A DNA stretch of 64,000 bases from assembly GCF_900602065.1 (NCBI RefSeq), contig NZ_UWFN01000263.1, positions 222,277-286,276 of the forward strand, given 5' to 3'. Below the pieces are notes generated by a model that was not told the DNA's origin, made no database searches, and saw only the letters and a program-made list of their open reading frames with translations. Positions 1 to 9,183 of the stretch are shown piece after piece (the stretch's first letter is position 1; every line of letters begins with the position of its first letter). The position numbers were made by a program, and so were the translations under genes. This DNA comes from Pseudomonas viridiflava (GTDB lineage: Bacteria > Pseudomonadota > Gammaproteobacteria > Pseudomonadales > Pseudomonadaceae).

Positions 1-287
1 GCCGCCTCAAGACGCTGCAGCAGCCCCTGGGCGACAGGCACGGGCTCATCCCGCTCCGGCACACGTACCGGCGGAACCCTGATGATGTCGCCTGCCTGCA
101 ACTTGTACTCGGGCTTGATGCGCCCCTTGTTCACCCGCACTTCGCCTTTGCGCAAGATGCGGTAAATCAAGGTCTTGGGCACGCCTTTGAGGAAAGTGAC
201 AAGAAAGTTATCGATACGTTGACCGGCATATTCCGGCGCAACCTCTACCAGCTGGACGCCGGGGGTTGGAGGGGTGATATTCGTCAT
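1..287 (-). CDS. rluC: 23S rRNA pseudouridine synthase RluC, N-terminal part (runs off window)
   Basis: Only the first 95 codons lie in the window; the gene continues past the left edge. The family converts U955, U2504 and U2580 of 23S rRNA (E. coli numbering) to pseudouridine. The visible part is the S4-type RNA-binding domain: it starts [16 protein letters not shown], then QRIDNFL and the typical [21 protein letters not shown] helix-strand segment, followed by [12 protein letters not shown]. The catalytic domain is outside the window. An in-frame ATG four codons upstream (297-299) is an alternative start. It is divergent from rne, an arrangement I recall from other Pseudomonas genomes, and shares the intergenic region with the rne promoter. 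Confidence 0.9.
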   Translation of the reverse strand, partial: MTNITPPTPGVQLVEVAPEYAGQRIDNFLVTFLKGVPKTLIYRILRKGEVRVNKGRIKPEYKLQAGDIIRVPPVRVPERDEPVPVAQGLLQRLEA

Positions 288-316
288 GGCGCAAATCATA
301 ACAATTTTTTATGGAT

Positions 317-345
317 TTGAAGCACTTAATGATTGCTGCTATAGT
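317..345 (+). promoter_or_regulatory. Candidate sigma-70 promoter of rne
   Basis: TTGAAG at 317-322 and TATAGT at 340-345 are separated by exactly 17 bases, a good match to the sigma-70 consensus. Transcription would begin near 352, giving rne a leader of about 650 nt, in line with the long autoregulatory leaders known for RNase E genes. The start site is inferred. Confidence 0.6.
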
Positions 346-351
346 CGCGAA

Positions 352-1000
352 CGCCGCCAAAAGCGGCCTGGACAGCGGACAAACGGTTTATGACCGGCCC
401 TGCCCTACGCAATTCACGAGGACGCGAGGCCGTCCTACGGGGCTTTCGGTGACAACGGATTGGCTGCAAACGTAACAAGCGCAGGTGACATGAGGCCTGA
501 TAGACGCCAGATCGCAGAGTTATCACTCGCCTTCAGAGCTAAAAAATCACGGCCAGTTCACAAAGTGCAGTCGTTTACAGACGCTCCGAGCGAATGTTTC
601 GGAAACAAACGCCTTAAGCCATGATGCGCGACCCTCCCTCTGGAAGGCCGCGGTAAATGCCAACCCGTTGCGGATTCTGCGCACGGCAGCACCCGAATTA
701 TCAGGGATACGTGTAGGGTGGAGACGCACAACCATCGGACTGTGTAGCACAAGGCTTGTTTTAGACGCTTCATCTCGTCCGCTACCGATGGTCGATTCCT
801 CCTCCTGACAAAGCTTTTGCTGAAAGGGTGTCTTTTGTCACCACAGCAAGCAGGAAACGTCGTCGCGACTTCGGCCCCGTTGGCCGTAATCTCGCTAGAC
901 ACTGGAGTGTCCAACCACTCCTGACGTGCCCTGACACCGACCGTGAGAAGTCGTGTGTGCCGAACGCCGTTTCCGGCAGCCCGGAAACCGACGGTACTAC
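352..1000 (+). promoter_or_regulatory. Long rne 5' untranslated leader (rne-II type candidate)
   Basis: About 650 bases without a convincing gene separate the putative promoter from the rne start; the ORFs here are short and lack ribosome sites. A structured RNA called rne-II has been described in rne leaders of Pseudomonadaceae, and E. coli RNase E controls its own mRNA through leader hairpins, so an autoregulatory element is the natural reading. Small hairpins are visible, for example GCCGC-CAAAA-GCGGC at 352-366. I cannot fold the region or match the covariance model by eye, so the extent of the motif is unknown. Confidence 0.55.
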
Positions 1001-4000
1001 ATGAAAAGAATGCTGATTAATGCAACTCAACCCGAAGAGTTGCGCGTTGCACTGGTAGACGGCCAGCGCTTATATGACCTGGACATCGAGTCCGGTGCCC
1101 GCGAGCAGAAAAAGGCCAATATCTATAAAGGCCGGATCACTCGCATCGAACCCAGCCTTGAGGCTGCCTTTGTCGATTTCGGCTCTGAGCGCCACGGCTT
1201 CCTGCCTCTCAAAGAAATCTCCCGCGAGTACTTCAAGAAAGCCCCCGAAGGCCGCGTCAACATCAAGGACGTCCTGACCGAAGGCCAGGAAGTTATCGTT
1301 CAGGTCGAAAAAGAAGAGCGCGGTAACAAAGGCGCAGCCCTGACGACCTTCATCAGTCTGGCCGGTCGTTATCTGGTCCTGATGCCTAACAACCCACGTG
1401 CAGGCGGTATTTCCCGTCGCATTGAGGGCGAAGAGCGCAACGAACTGCGCGAAGCGCTGAACGGCCTGATTGCTCCAGCCGACATGGGTCTGATCGTGCG
1501 CACTGCCGGCCTGGGCCGCAGCAGCGAAGAAATGCAGTGGGACCTCGACTACCTGCTGCAACTCTGGACCGCCATCAAAGAAGCTTCGCTGGACCGCGCC
1601 GCTCCTTTCCTGATCTACCAGGAAAGCAACGTCATCATCCGCGCTATCCGCGACTACCTGCGCCAGGACATCGGCGAAGTGCTGATCGACAGCATCGAAG
1701 CCCAGGAAGAAGCCCTGACCTTCATCCGCCAGGTGATGCCGCAGTACGCCAGCAAGATCAAGCTGTACGAAGACAGCGTTCCGCTGTTCAACCGTTTCCA
1801 GATCGAAAGCCAGATCGAGACCGCCTTCCAGCGCGTCGTTGAACTGCCTTCCGGCGGCTCCATCGTTATCGATCCGACCGAAGCCCTGGTGTCCATCGAC
1901 ATCAACTCGGCGCGCGCCACCAAAGGCAGCGACATCGAAGAAACCGCCCTGCAGACCAACCTTGAAGCGGCTGAAGAAATCGCCCGTCAGTTGCGCCTGC
2001 GTGACATCGGCGGCCTGATCGTCATCGACTTCATCGACATGACGCCGGCCAAGAACCAGCGCGCCGTGGAAGAAAAAGTCCGCGAAAGCCTCGAAGCTGA
2101 CCGCGCTCGCGTTCAAGTCGGTCGCATCTCGCGCTTCGGCCTGCTGGAAATGTCCCGTCAGCGCCTGCGTCCATCCCTGGGCGAAAGCAGCGGTATCGTC
2201 TGCCCGCGCTGTAATGGCACTGGCATCATCCGTGACGTTGAATCGCTGTCGTTGGCCATCTTGCGTCTGATCGAAGAAGAAGCCCTGAAAGACCGTACTG
2301 CCGAAGTCCGCGCTCAAGTGCCGATTCCGGTTGCTGCTTTCCTGCTCAACGAAAAACGCAACTCGATCACCAAGATCGAACTGCGCACCCGCGCCCGCAT
2401 CATCATCCTGCCGAACGATCACCTCGAAACGCCGCATTTCGAAGTTCAGCGTCTGCGTGATGACAGCCCGGAAGCCCACACCCTGCAGTCCAGCTATGAA
2501 ATCGCTGCCGCTGCTGCTGAAGTGGAAGAAGTTCAGCCAGCTGCCGCCACCCGGACCCTGGTTCGTCAGGAAGCTGCAGTCAAAACTGCTCCACCGCGCG
2601 CCAACGCTCCGGTTCCGGTTGAGGCAGCCGCTGCTGCTCCAGCGCCAGTCGCTCACGAGCCAAGCCTGTTCAAAGGTCTGGTCAAATCCCTGGTGAGCCT
2701 GTTCGCCACCAAGGAGGAGCCAGCCGCACCGGTTGTGGTTGAAAAGCCTGCCGCCGAACGCCCTGCGCGCAACGAAGAACGCCGCAACGGCCGTCAACAA
2801 AGCCGTGGACGCAACAACCGTCGCGACGAAGAACGCAAGCCGCGTGAAGAACGCGCCGAACGTGCACCACGCGAAGAGCGTGCTCCACGTGAGGAACGCG
2901 CACCTCGTGAAGAACGTGCACCGCGTGCTCCACGTGAAGCCATCGACGAAAACAATGCAGCACCGCGTGAAGAACGCCCGGCCCGCGCACCGCGTGAAGA
3001 GCGCGCACCTCGTGCACCACGCGCGCCACGTGAAGACCGCAAGCCGCGTGAAGAGCGTGTACGTGAACTGCGCGAACCTCTGGATGCCGCTCCGGCAGCC
3101 GATGCTCCGCGTGAAGAGCGTGCACCTCGCGAGGAACGCGCTCCACGCGAAGAACGCCAGCCACGTGCGCCGCGTGAAGAACGCCAGCCTCGCGCCGAGC
3201 AGGCCGCAGCTGCGGTCAGCGAAGACGAAGTGCTGCCGAACGAAGAACTGACGACCGAGGATCATCAGGACGGTGCAGAAGGCGATCGCCCTCGCCGCCG
3301 CTCCCGTGGTCAGCGTCGTCGCAGCAACCGTCGTGAGCGCCAGCGTGACGCAAACGGCAACGTGATCGAAGGTTCCGAAGGCGCTGAAGAAGAAGGCAGC
3401 GAATCCGGTAACTCCGATCAGGCAGCAGGCCTGGCTATTACCGCAGCCACCGCAGCCGTTGCCAGCAGCGTCATCAGTGCACCCGCCGAAGCCGAAGCTC
3501 ACCGCCAGGCCGAACGCGCTACCGCTACCGTTGACTCTACTGACTCGTCTTTCGTACCGCAGGCTGTTATCGAAACCCCTTCGATCCAGACTCCAGCGTT
3601 CGAAGCACCGGTTGAAGCACCGGCAGTAGAAACGCCTGCTGTTGAGGCTCCGGTTGCTCAAGACGCACCGAAAGCCGAAAAAGCTCCGGACGTTGAAGTG
3701 CAGTCTGCTGAAGTGCCAGCGGTTGTCGAAGCGGCTCCTCAGGTCATCGCTGAAGCCCCGGCTCTGGCTGCACAGACCGAGCTGTTCGAAGCGCCACACG
3801 CAGAACGTGTTGTCCCTTTCAAGCCAACGCCAGAGCCGACAACGCCTGTCCCGCAGGTTGAGGAAGCAGCACCGGCTCGCGAAGAGGCTGCGGCCACTTC
3901 GTCGGCTGAACTGCCAACTCCAGCGCCAGTAGTTGCCGAGGAGCCTGCTCCGTACGCGGCGCCTGAAGTTGTTGCGACTCCGCCTACCGCAGAAGCAGCA

Positions 4001-4297
4001 GTGGCAGTTGCCCCTGAAGCTCCAGCTCTGCCGGTCAGCACCAACGGCCGCGCGCCTAACGATCCACGTGAAGTGCGTCGTCGCAAGCGTGAAGCCGAGC
4101 GTCTGCAGAAGGAAGCTGAAGAAGCCGCAGCGAATACCGTTGCAGCTCCTGTGGCATCCGAAGTCGAAGCAATTCAGCCCGCAATCGAAGCAGTAGAACC
4201 TGCTCCGGTTGCCGAGCAGAACCTGCACTCGACTGACGAAGCCGTCCAGCACCATGAAGCCAAGGAAGAGAGCACCGAGCCTAAACCCCTCGCTTGA
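1001..4297 (+). CDS. rne: Ribonuclease E
   Basis: Endoribonuclease and scaffold of the RNA degradosome (1098 aa). The start is ATG 1001, giving the family N-terminus [19 protein letters not shown]; an upstream GTG at 953 would add 16 unrelated residues. The catalytic half is intact: S1 domain near residues 37-125, catalytic Asp300 (SIDINSA) and Asp343 (VIDFID), and the Zn-link cysteines Cys401 and Cys404 (CPRC). After about residue 510 the sequence is low-complexity: an amphipathic stretch near 552-570 ([14 protein letters not shown]) that could bind membrane, then about 120 residues of APREER-type repeats, acidic and Ala/Pro/Glu-rich linkers, and a conserved [16 protein letters not shown] segment near the end. 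In P. aeruginosa such REER and NDPR motifs are reported short linear motifs for RNA or partner binding. A terminator follows directly. Confidence 0.97.
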   Translation: MKRMLINATQPEELRVALVDGQRLYDLDIESGAREQKKANIYKGRITRIEPSLEAAFVDFGSERHGFLPLKEISREYFKKAPEGRVNIKDVLTEGQEVIVQVEKEERGNKGAALTTFISLAGRYLVLMPNNPRAGGISRRIEGEERNELREALNGLIAPADMGLIVRTAGLGRSSEEMQWDLDYLLQLWTAIKEASLDRAAPFLIYQESNVIIRAIRDYLRQDIGEVLIDSIEAQEEALTFIRQVMPQYASKIKLYEDSVPLFNRFQIESQIETAFQRVVELPSGGSIVIDPTEALVSIDINSARATKGSDIEETALQTNLEAAEEIARQLRLRDIGGLIVIDFIDMTPAKNQRAVEEKVRESLEADRARVQVGRISRFGLLEMSRQRLRPSLGESSGIVCPRCNGTGIIRDVESLSLAILRLIEEEALKDRTAEVRAQVPIPVAAFLLNEKRNSITKIELRTRARIIILPNDHLETPHFEVQRLRDDSPEAHTLQSSYEIAAAAAEVEEVQPAAATRTLVRQEAAVKTAPPRANAPVPVEAAAAAPAPVAHEPSLFKGLVKSLVSLFATKEEPAAPVVVEKPAAERPARNEERRNGRQQSRGRNNRRDEERKPREERAERAPREERAPREERAPREERAPRAPREAIDENNAAPREERPARAPREERAPRAPRAPREDRKPREERVRELREPLDAAPAADAPREERAPREERAPREERQPRAPREERQPRAEQAAAAVSEDEVLPNEELTTEDHQDGAEGDRPRRRSRGQRRRSNRRERQRDANGNVIEGSEGAEEEGSESGNSDQAAGLAITAATAAVASSVISAPAEAEAHRQAERATATVDSTDSSFVPQAVIETPSIQTPAFEAPVEAPAVETPAVEAPVAQDAPKAEKAPDVEVQSAEVPAVVEAAPQVIAEAPALAAQTELFEAPHAERVVPFKPTPEPTTPVPQVEEAAPAREEAAATSSAELPTPAPVVAEEPAPYAAPEVVATPPTAEAAVAVAPEAPALPVSTNGRAPNDPREVRRRKREAERLQKEAEEAAANTVAAPVASEVEAIQPAIEAVEPAPVAEQNLHSTDEAVQHHEAKEESTEPKPLA

Positions 4298-4310
4298 TCC
4301 TTGACTGAAT

Positions 4311-4347
4311 AAAAAGCCCCACCTGTGAAAGCAGGTGGGGCTTTTTT
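4311..4347 (+). terminator. Bidirectional rho-independent terminator after rne
   Basis: The stem AGCCCCACCTG / CAGGTGGGGCT has a short loop (TGAAAG), with an A-run before and a T-run after. It ends the rne transcript and, because both flanks are A/T tracts, can also stop the convergent operon that ends at 4403. Confidence 0.9.
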
Positions 4348-4359
4348 ATGGGCGAGATA

Positions 4360-4379
4360 CTGTGGGGAGCTCCTACAGG
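4360..4379. repeat. Minimal REP remnant palindrome
   Basis: The 20 bases CTGTGGGGAGCTCCTACAGG are the outer tips of two REP units (CTGTGGGAGC and GCTCCTACAGG) joined head to head with the rest of both units missing. This looks like a collapsed REP doublet. Confidence 0.5.
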
Positions 4380-4402
4380 ATTGGGATCAACCTATGAATG
4401 CG

Positions 4403-4999
4403 CTATGAGGGAACAAACACCAACCGATCCGGTACATCCACATCCCAAAGCACACCCGGATCATCCACCTCCACCTGCTGAACACAACCCTCTCGAAACA
4501 ACCGCCTGGCCCCCTGATCACCGCTCAACCCCTTCAAAGCCGGACCGTACTGGCGACCGAATCCTACTGGATGGCCACGCTCTGTCTTCAGGACGGGTAC
4601 GGAGATTCGTCCGTCTTCCAACGAAGCAACAACCTTATGCAGGGTCTGAGGCAGGATAAAAGGCATGTCGCCCAGAACGATCAGCCAGGCACGATGATCG
4701 GGCTCGGCAGCCACGGCTGCGGCGATGCTGTCGCCCATACCCGCTGAAGCCAGCATGATCAGCTCACAGCGATAGTGGTGAGCAAGCGCGATGATCTGTG
4801 AACAGTCGGGCCGGGTAATCACCAGAACCTTGTCGACAACCCCTTGCAGGTTAACGAGCGTCTGCTCCAGGACCGGACGCGCTGTTCCATCACGCCCCAC
4901 ACATTGGGCAAGCAACTTGCTCTGCCCGTCCCCGGCAACCGCTTGAAACCGGGTGCCTTCACCGGCAGCGAGGACAATGGCGCACACAGTGTTGGTCAT
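4403..4999 (-). CDS. MobA/MocA-like nucleotidyltransferase (NTP_transf_3 family)
   Basis: A 198-residue enzyme of the GT-A nucleotidyltransferase fold, most like molybdenum cofactor cytidylyl- or guanylyltransferases. It has the nucleotide-binding loop IVLAAGEGTRF at residues 8-18, a partly preserved lysine segment (SKLLAQCVG), the metal-binding motif LGDMPF, and GHPVGFGRQYGPALKGLSGD near the end. The start is ATG 4999, preceded by AGGAG; the longer upstream reading would run into murB and has no family similarity. It lies 25 bases after murB and is probably the last gene of the comEC-to-murB operon. The substrate is not determinable: MocA-like transfer of CTP to molybdopterin is the usual annotation, but no other molybdenum gene is nearby. 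Confidence 0.82.
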   Translation of the reverse strand: MTNTVCAIVLAAGEGTRFQAVAGDGQSKLLAQCVGRDGTARPVLEQTLVNLQGVVDKVLVITRPDCSQIIALAHHYRCELIMLASAGMGDSIAAAVAAEPDHRAWLIVLGDMPFILPQTLHKVVASLEDGRISVPVLKTERGHPVGFGRQYGPALKGLSGDQGARRLFREGCVQQVEVDDPGVLWDVDVPDRLVFVPS

Positions 5000-5024
5000 G
5001 GTTGCTCCTGCGGGATCGTTCAAC

Positions 5025-6044
5025 TCAATACAGATTGGGTTCCATTTCCAGCGCAACACCAAAGCGTTTGGCGATGTCAGCCTGGATGCGTTGCGCCAAA
5101 GCGTGCAGCTGCAAGCCCGTCGCCTGCCCGTAATTGACCAGAACCAATGATTGCAGTCGGTGAACACCGGCATCGCCTTCGCGATAGCCCTTCCAGCCAG
5201 CCTGTTCAATAAGCCAGCCGGCGGCAAGTTTCACCTGACCGTCAGGCTGTGGATAACCCACCAGCGCAGGATACGTTCGGCGGATCTGCTCGGCCAGCTC
5301 GGCAGATACCAGAGGATTCTTGAAGAAACTGCCGGCATTGCCCAACACTGCCGGGTCCGGAAGCTTTTCACTGCGTATCGCACAGATCGCCGCACTGACA
5401 TCACGCGGCGTCGGCTGCTTGATGCCCTGCTCTTCAAGACGCTGGCGCACAGGACCATATTCAAGGTGCAAATGAGGATCACGGGTGAGAAGGAAGCGCA
5501 CCCGCAAAATCACCCAGCGCCCGATCTCATGCTTGAACAGACTGTCGCGATAACCGAAAGCGCACTCCTCCAGAGAGAAATCACGCAGTTCGCCCGTCTG
5601 ACGGTCAAGCGCTGTCAGGCCGTGAAACACATCCTTGATTTCCACCCCGTAGGCGCCGATGTTCTGCATGGGCGCAGCACCCACGGTACCCGGGATCAGG
5701 CTCAGGTTTTCCAGCCCGGCGAGCCCCAACTCAAGGCATGACAACACGAACGGATGCCACGGCTCGCCTGCTTCAGCCTCGATAATTGCCTGCAGGCAAT
5801 CTTCCCGCAGGATACGTATGCCGCGACTGGCCATGCGCAAGACCAAGGCCTGCACATCACCTGTCAGCAGTAAGTTGCTGCCTCCGCCGATCACCATGAG
5901 CGGCAGATCATGCTCAGCACTGTAGGCCAGAGCGTCGCGCACATCGTCGTCGTTATGCGCTTCGGCAAACATCTGTGCTTTTACATCAACGCCGAACGTG
6001 TTGAACGGCCGGAGCGAAACAGCAGACTGCGGTTGCAACGTCAA
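5025..6044 (-). CDS. murB: UDP-N-acetylenolpyruvoylglucosamine reductase
   Basis: FAD enzyme that reduces UDP-GlcNAc-enolpyruvate to UDP-MurNAc with NADPH, the second committed step of peptidoglycan synthesis in the cytoplasm. It has 339 residues, the length of type I (E. coli-like) MurB. Motifs seen are NTFGVD near the start, the FAD loop [44 protein letters not shown] carrying the catalytic serine, and the C-terminal [13 protein letters not shown]. Its ATG overlaps the stop of kdsB by four bases, which indicates translational coupling. In P. aeruginosa and many relatives, as I recall, a tyrosine phosphatase gene (ptpA) lies between kdsB and murB; it is missing here. Confidence 0.96.
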   Translation of the reverse strand: MTLQPQSAVSLRPFNTFGVDVKAQMFAEAHNDDDVRDALAYSAEHDLPLMVIGGGSNLLLTGDVQALVLRMASRGIRILREDCLQAIIEAEAGEPWHPFVLSCLELGLAGLENLSLIPGTVGAAPMQNIGAYGVEIKDVFHGLTALDRQTGELRDFSLEECAFGYRDSLFKHEIGRWVILRVRFLLTRDPHLHLEYGPVRQRLEEQGIKQPTPRDVSAAICAIRSEKLPDPAVLGNAGSFFKNPLVSAELAEQIRRTYPALVGYPQPDGQVKLAAGWLIEQAGWKGYREGDAGVHRLQSLVLVNYGQATGLQLHALAQRIQADIAKRFGVALEMEPNLY

Positions 6045-6805
6045 ATCTCCAGCAAGCGACGAACGCGCTCAAGGTCTTCTGGCGTATCGACGCCGGCAGG
6101 TGGTGCTTCCAGCGCATCAGCGACATGAATCCGGATGCCATGCCAGAGCGCACGCAACTGCTCCAGACTTTCAGTATTCTCCAGCCAGCATGGCCCCCAG
6201 CTCACGAAGTCATGCAGGAACCCTGCGCGGTAAGCGTAGATTCCGATATGTCGACGATAAGGCACGCCCGCAGGCAATTGCTCGCGATCGCTGGCCAGTG
6301 CGTCCCGGGCCCAAGGCAACGGCGCACGGCTGAACGTCAGGGCAAGGCCGTTGATGTCAGACACGACCTTGACCACGTTCGGGTTGAACAACGCCGCTAC
6401 GTCATCAATTGGCTCGGCCAGCGTCGACATCCGGGCTTCAGGGTGGGCAGCAAGATTGTCGGCGACCTGATCGATCACCGCAGGCGGGATCATCGGCTCG
6501 TCGCCTTGCACGTTGACCACGATAGCATCGGCTTCCAGGCCCAACTGTGTGGCGACCTCGGCCAGCCGGTCAGTACCGGAGTTGTGATCGTCGCGAGTCA
6601 GCAGCACTTCAGCGCCAAAGGCCTTGCAGGCCTCAACGATGCGCGCATCATCCGTTGCGACAACAACCCGCGTCGCGCTGCTCTTGCGTGCCTGTTCCCA
6701 GACATGCTGGATCATCGGTTTGCCAGCAATCTCTTTGAGCGGTTTGCCCGGAAATCGACTGGAGCCGTAACGCGCAGGGATAACGACCGTAAATGCTGCT
6801 GTCAT
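6041..6805 (-). CDS. kdsB: 3-deoxy-manno-octulosonate cytidylyltransferase
   Basis: Activates KDO as CMP-KDO for lipopolysaccharide inner-core assembly. It has 254 residues, normal for the family. Signature motifs are [16 protein letters not shown] at the N-terminus, [35 protein letters not shown] and RHIGIYAYR. It overlaps murB downstream by four bases and follows the Trm112-like gene with another ATGA-type overlap (6802-6805), so it is tightly coupled in the operon. It acts together with lpxK three positions upstream in lipopolysaccharide synthesis. Confidence 0.96.
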   Translation of the reverse strand: MTAAFTVVIPARYGSSRFPGKPLKEIAGKPMIQHVWEQARKSSATRVVVATDDARIVEACKAFGAEVLLTRDDHNSGTDRLAEVATQLGLEADAIVVNVQGDEPMIPPAVIDQVADNLAAHPEARMSTLAEPIDDVAALFNPNVVKVVSDINGLALTFSRAPLPWARDALASDREQLPAGVPYRRHIGIYAYRAGFLHDFVSWGPCWLENTESLEQLRALWHGIRIHVADALEAPPAGVDTPEDLERVRRLLEI

Positions 6806-6987
6806 TTGTCCAGGCGCTCGTCAGTGCTCAGCGTGCGCGCTTCGCTTTCGAGCATCACCGGGATGCCATCGCGAATCGGGTAAGCCAGGCCAGCGCCTTT
6901 GCTGATCAGCTCGGTTTTATCGGCGCTGAGCTTCAGCGGCCCCTTGCAGATAGGGCAAGCGAGGATGTCGAGTAATTTGGTGTCCAT
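6802..6987 (-). CDS. Trm112 family protein (UPF0434)
   Basis: A 61-residue protein starting [18 protein letters not shown], with the family CPIC pair and the [16 protein letters not shown] segment. Eukaryotic Trm112 activates methyltransferases; the role of bacterial UPF0434 proteins is not established. The second Cys pair of zinc-binding members is absent, as is common in proteobacteria. ATG 6987 was chosen because the longer ORF only adds unrelated sequence that overlaps lpxK. Seventeen bases separate it from lpxK and four overlap kdsB. Confidence 0.88.
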   Translation of the reverse strand: MDTKLLDILACPICKGPLKLSADKTELISKGAGLAYPIRDGIPVMLESEARTLSTDERLDK

Positions 6988-7004
6988 AAGAAATCCTGAG
7001 CGAA

Positions 7005-8000
7005 TCATGGCAAAAGACGTAACAACTGCGAATCGAACCAACTGATAAAAGCATCGGATGGCACCGCATCCACAGCCAGGTACCACCAGTCATCCGCCGC
7101 GAAAGGCCGGCACTTCACGGCATCCTTCTCGGTCATGACAACAGGCAGCTCCGGAGAAAAAGTCAGCGCCTGAGCACTGAAAACAGCATGGTCGGCAAAC
7201 GCGTGGTTGACCGGCCGCCAGTGTAGCCCTTCGAGAGTATTGAAGAAACGCTGCGGATTACCGATACCGGCCACGGCGTGAAGTGCCTGCCCGGCCGGGA
7301 AGAATTCCAGCGACTGACGCTCGCCGCTGCGCAGATTGACCAGCGCCGAAGGTTGCAACTGAAAGGCATAGCCGTCGTCCCGATCAGCGCTGGTTCCGTT
7401 GTAGAGCAACGCATCAACACTTTCGAGACGCTCGACAGGTTCGCGCAGCGGGCCTGCGGGTAGACAACGGCGATTACCCAGCCCACGAGCAGCATCGATC
7501 AGCACCAATTCAAGGTCTCGCGCCAGCCGGTAATGCTGCAGGCCATCGTCGGAAAGAATCAGATCCAGCGACTCACTGTCGAGCAGCGCTTGCACGGCAC
7601 GGCTGCGATCAGGGTCGATCATCAACGGCACGCCGCTGCGCTGTACGATCAGCAAAGGTTCGTCGCCTGCCTCGCTGGCGCTCTGCTCGCCGGTTACACG
7701 CCACGGCAGACTCGGCGGTTTAGCGCCGTAACCACGGCTGACCACCCCGACACGCAGGCCTTTTTGGCGGCAGTGTTCGATCATCCACAGGATCAACGGT
7801 GTTTTGCCCGTTCCGCCGATAGTGATATTACCGACGACAATAACCGGCACAGGGGCCTTGTAGATCTCGCCCTGCCCCGCCAGAAAACGCTCACGCTTGC
7901 CCTGCACGACGCGCCGATAGAGGCTCTCCAACGGACGCAACAGCATCAGCGCCGGATGGCCGTTGTACCAGGCGTCAAGCAAGCGGTCAGAAAGTGCCAT
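7005..8000 (-). CDS. lpxK: Tetraacyldisaccharide 4'-kinase
   Basis: Phosphorylates the 4' position of the lipid A disaccharide precursor to give lipid IVA at the inner membrane. It has 331 residues, with Walker A GGTGKT at residues 62-67 after [42 protein letters not shown] and [10 protein letters not shown], all family blocks. Its start shares one base with the stop of exbD (TAATG), indicating coupling. An MsbA flippase gene, sometimes found next to lpxK, is not in this cluster. Confidence 0.95.
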   Translation of the reverse strand: MALSDRLLDAWYNGHPALMLLRPLESLYRRVVQGKRERFLAGQGEIYKAPVPVIVVGNITIGGTGKTPLILWMIEHCRQKGLRVGVVSRGYGAKPPSLPWRVTGEQSASEAGDEPLLIVQRSGVPLMIDPDRSRAVQALLDSESLDLILSDDGLQHYRLARDLELVLIDAARGLGNRRCLPAGPLREPVERLESVDALLYNGTSADRDDGYAFQLQPSALVNLRSGERQSLEFFPAGQALHAVAGIGNPQRFFNTLEGLHWRPVNHAFADHAVFSAQALTFSPELPVVMTEKDAVKCRPFAADDWWYLAVDAVPSDAFISWFDSQLLRLLP

Positions 8001-8431
8001 TAGTTAGCCGGTGCGGCTTCGACCGTGGTCATGCGCAGGTGGCTGAAACCCAGCTTGCCTGCGGCGTCCATGGCGGTGATCACCGACTGGTGCGGGGTTT
8101 TACCATCGGCACTGATCGACAGCGGCAGGCTGGTATCACCGGCAGACTCACGCTGAAGCGCATCGATCAGGGTCTGCAGATCGTTTTTCGGCAGCAACTG
8201 GTTGTTCACCGAAAAGACGCCGTCAGCATTGATAGTGATGTCCAGATGCTTGAGATCGGCATCCGTTTCCGGAGCGCCGGTTACCGCCTGCGGCAAGTCG
8301 ACGCGCAGTTGGGTTTCGCGAGTGAAGGTCGTGGTCACGATAAAGAACAGCAGCAGGATGAACACCACATCAATCAACGAAACAAGGTTGATGTCGATGT
8401 TCTCCCTGACCTTGCGACGACGAAACTTCAC
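8000..8431 (-). CDS. exbD: ExbD/TolR family proton-channel subunit
   Basis: A 143-residue inner-membrane protein with one N-terminal transmembrane helix ([18 protein letters not shown], about residues 15-32) carrying the conserved aspartate, and a periplasmic domain. With the ExbB-like partner encoded just upstream it would form a proton-driven motor. Classical ExbBD energises TonB; pairs encoded next to lpxK and comEC are of unclear client. It overlaps the exbB stop by four bases and lpxK by one. Confidence 0.9.
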   Translation of the reverse strand: MKFRRRKVRENIDINLVSLIDVVFILLLFFIVTTTFTRETQLRVDLPQAVTGAPETDADLKHLDITINADGVFSVNNQLLPKNDLQTLIDALQRESAGDTSLPLSISADGKTPHQSVITAMDAAGKLGFSHLRMTTVEAAPAN

Positions 8432-9102
8432 TTTTTACGACCCTCGCCCCGAGCCTGCGACTTGAGGTCGATTTTTGGATCGTTCAGGTCAACTTCGCGA
8501 TCACCCTGCACCACTTCCACCAGTTTGATGGCTTCCTGTTCCATGCCGACCACCAGCTCGTCGACGCGGCTTTGCAGGTAACGGTGAAAGAAGATTGCCG
8601 GAATCGCAACGATCAGGCCTGACGCCGTACAGATCAGCGCTTTGGAGATACCGCCCGCCAGAACCGAGGCATTGGCCGTATTGCCGGTGGCATTGAACGA
8701 ACCGAAAATGTCGATCATGCCCAGCACCGTACCCAGCAGACCCAGCAAAGGGGCCATTGCAGCGATGGAGCCCAGCGCACTGAGATAACGCTCCAGATCA
8801 TGAATGACCCGGGCAGCAGCCTCTTCAATGCACTCTTTCATGATTTCGCGGCCATGCCGTGAATTGGCCAGGCCTGCAGCAAGGATTTCACCCAGAGGGG
8901 AATCGGCACGCAGTTGCTTGAGCTTTTCCTTGTCGAGCTTTTTGTCCTGAATCCACTGCCAGACTTGCCCTACCAGATGCGGCGGGGTAATGCGGCTAGC
9001 ACGAAGGGTCCAGAGGCGCTCGATGATAATGCCGACCGCAGCAATGGAACTCAGAATGATCGGCAGCATCATCCAGCCGCCAGATTTGACCAGTTCCCAC
9101 AC
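8428..9102 (-). CDS. exbB: MotA/TolQ/ExbB family proton-channel protein
   Basis: A 224-residue inner-membrane protein starting MWELVKSGGWMMLPIILSS. The GTG at 9100-9102 is preferred because CGAGGGAG lies seven to nine bases before it and the sequence begins there as in relatives; an ATG at 9139-9141 adds 13 residues without support. Three transmembrane helices are visible: residues 9-29, a long pair around 110-140 (LGSIAAMAPLLGLLGTVLG) and 150-180 (ALICTASGLIVAIPAIFFH). It partners ExbD. It lies after comEC, in the order I recall from other Pseudomonas. Confidence 0.9.
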   Translation of the reverse strand: MWELVKSGGWMMLPIILSSIAAVGIIIERLWTLRASRITPPHLVGQVWQWIQDKKLDKEKLKQLRADSPLGEILAAGLANSRHGREIMKECIEEAAARVIHDLERYLSALGSIAAMAPLLGLLGTVLGMIDIFGSFNATGNTANASVLAGGISKALICTASGLIVAIPAIFFHRYLQSRVDELVVGMEQEAIKLVEVVQGDREVDLNDPKIDLKSQARGEGRKK

Positions 9103-9183
9103 AGTGACGACTCCCTCGAAAAATTGGCGCCACTCTATCATAGGGTCGGCGACTCGCCGAAGCCTGCGATCGATATCCTTGCG

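Noticed and set aside
1070..4255. 1061-codon ORF antisense to rne
   Set aside because: Composition is Phe/Arg/Cys-rich with no family features. It arises from the GC-biased codons of rne and lacks its own ribosome site.
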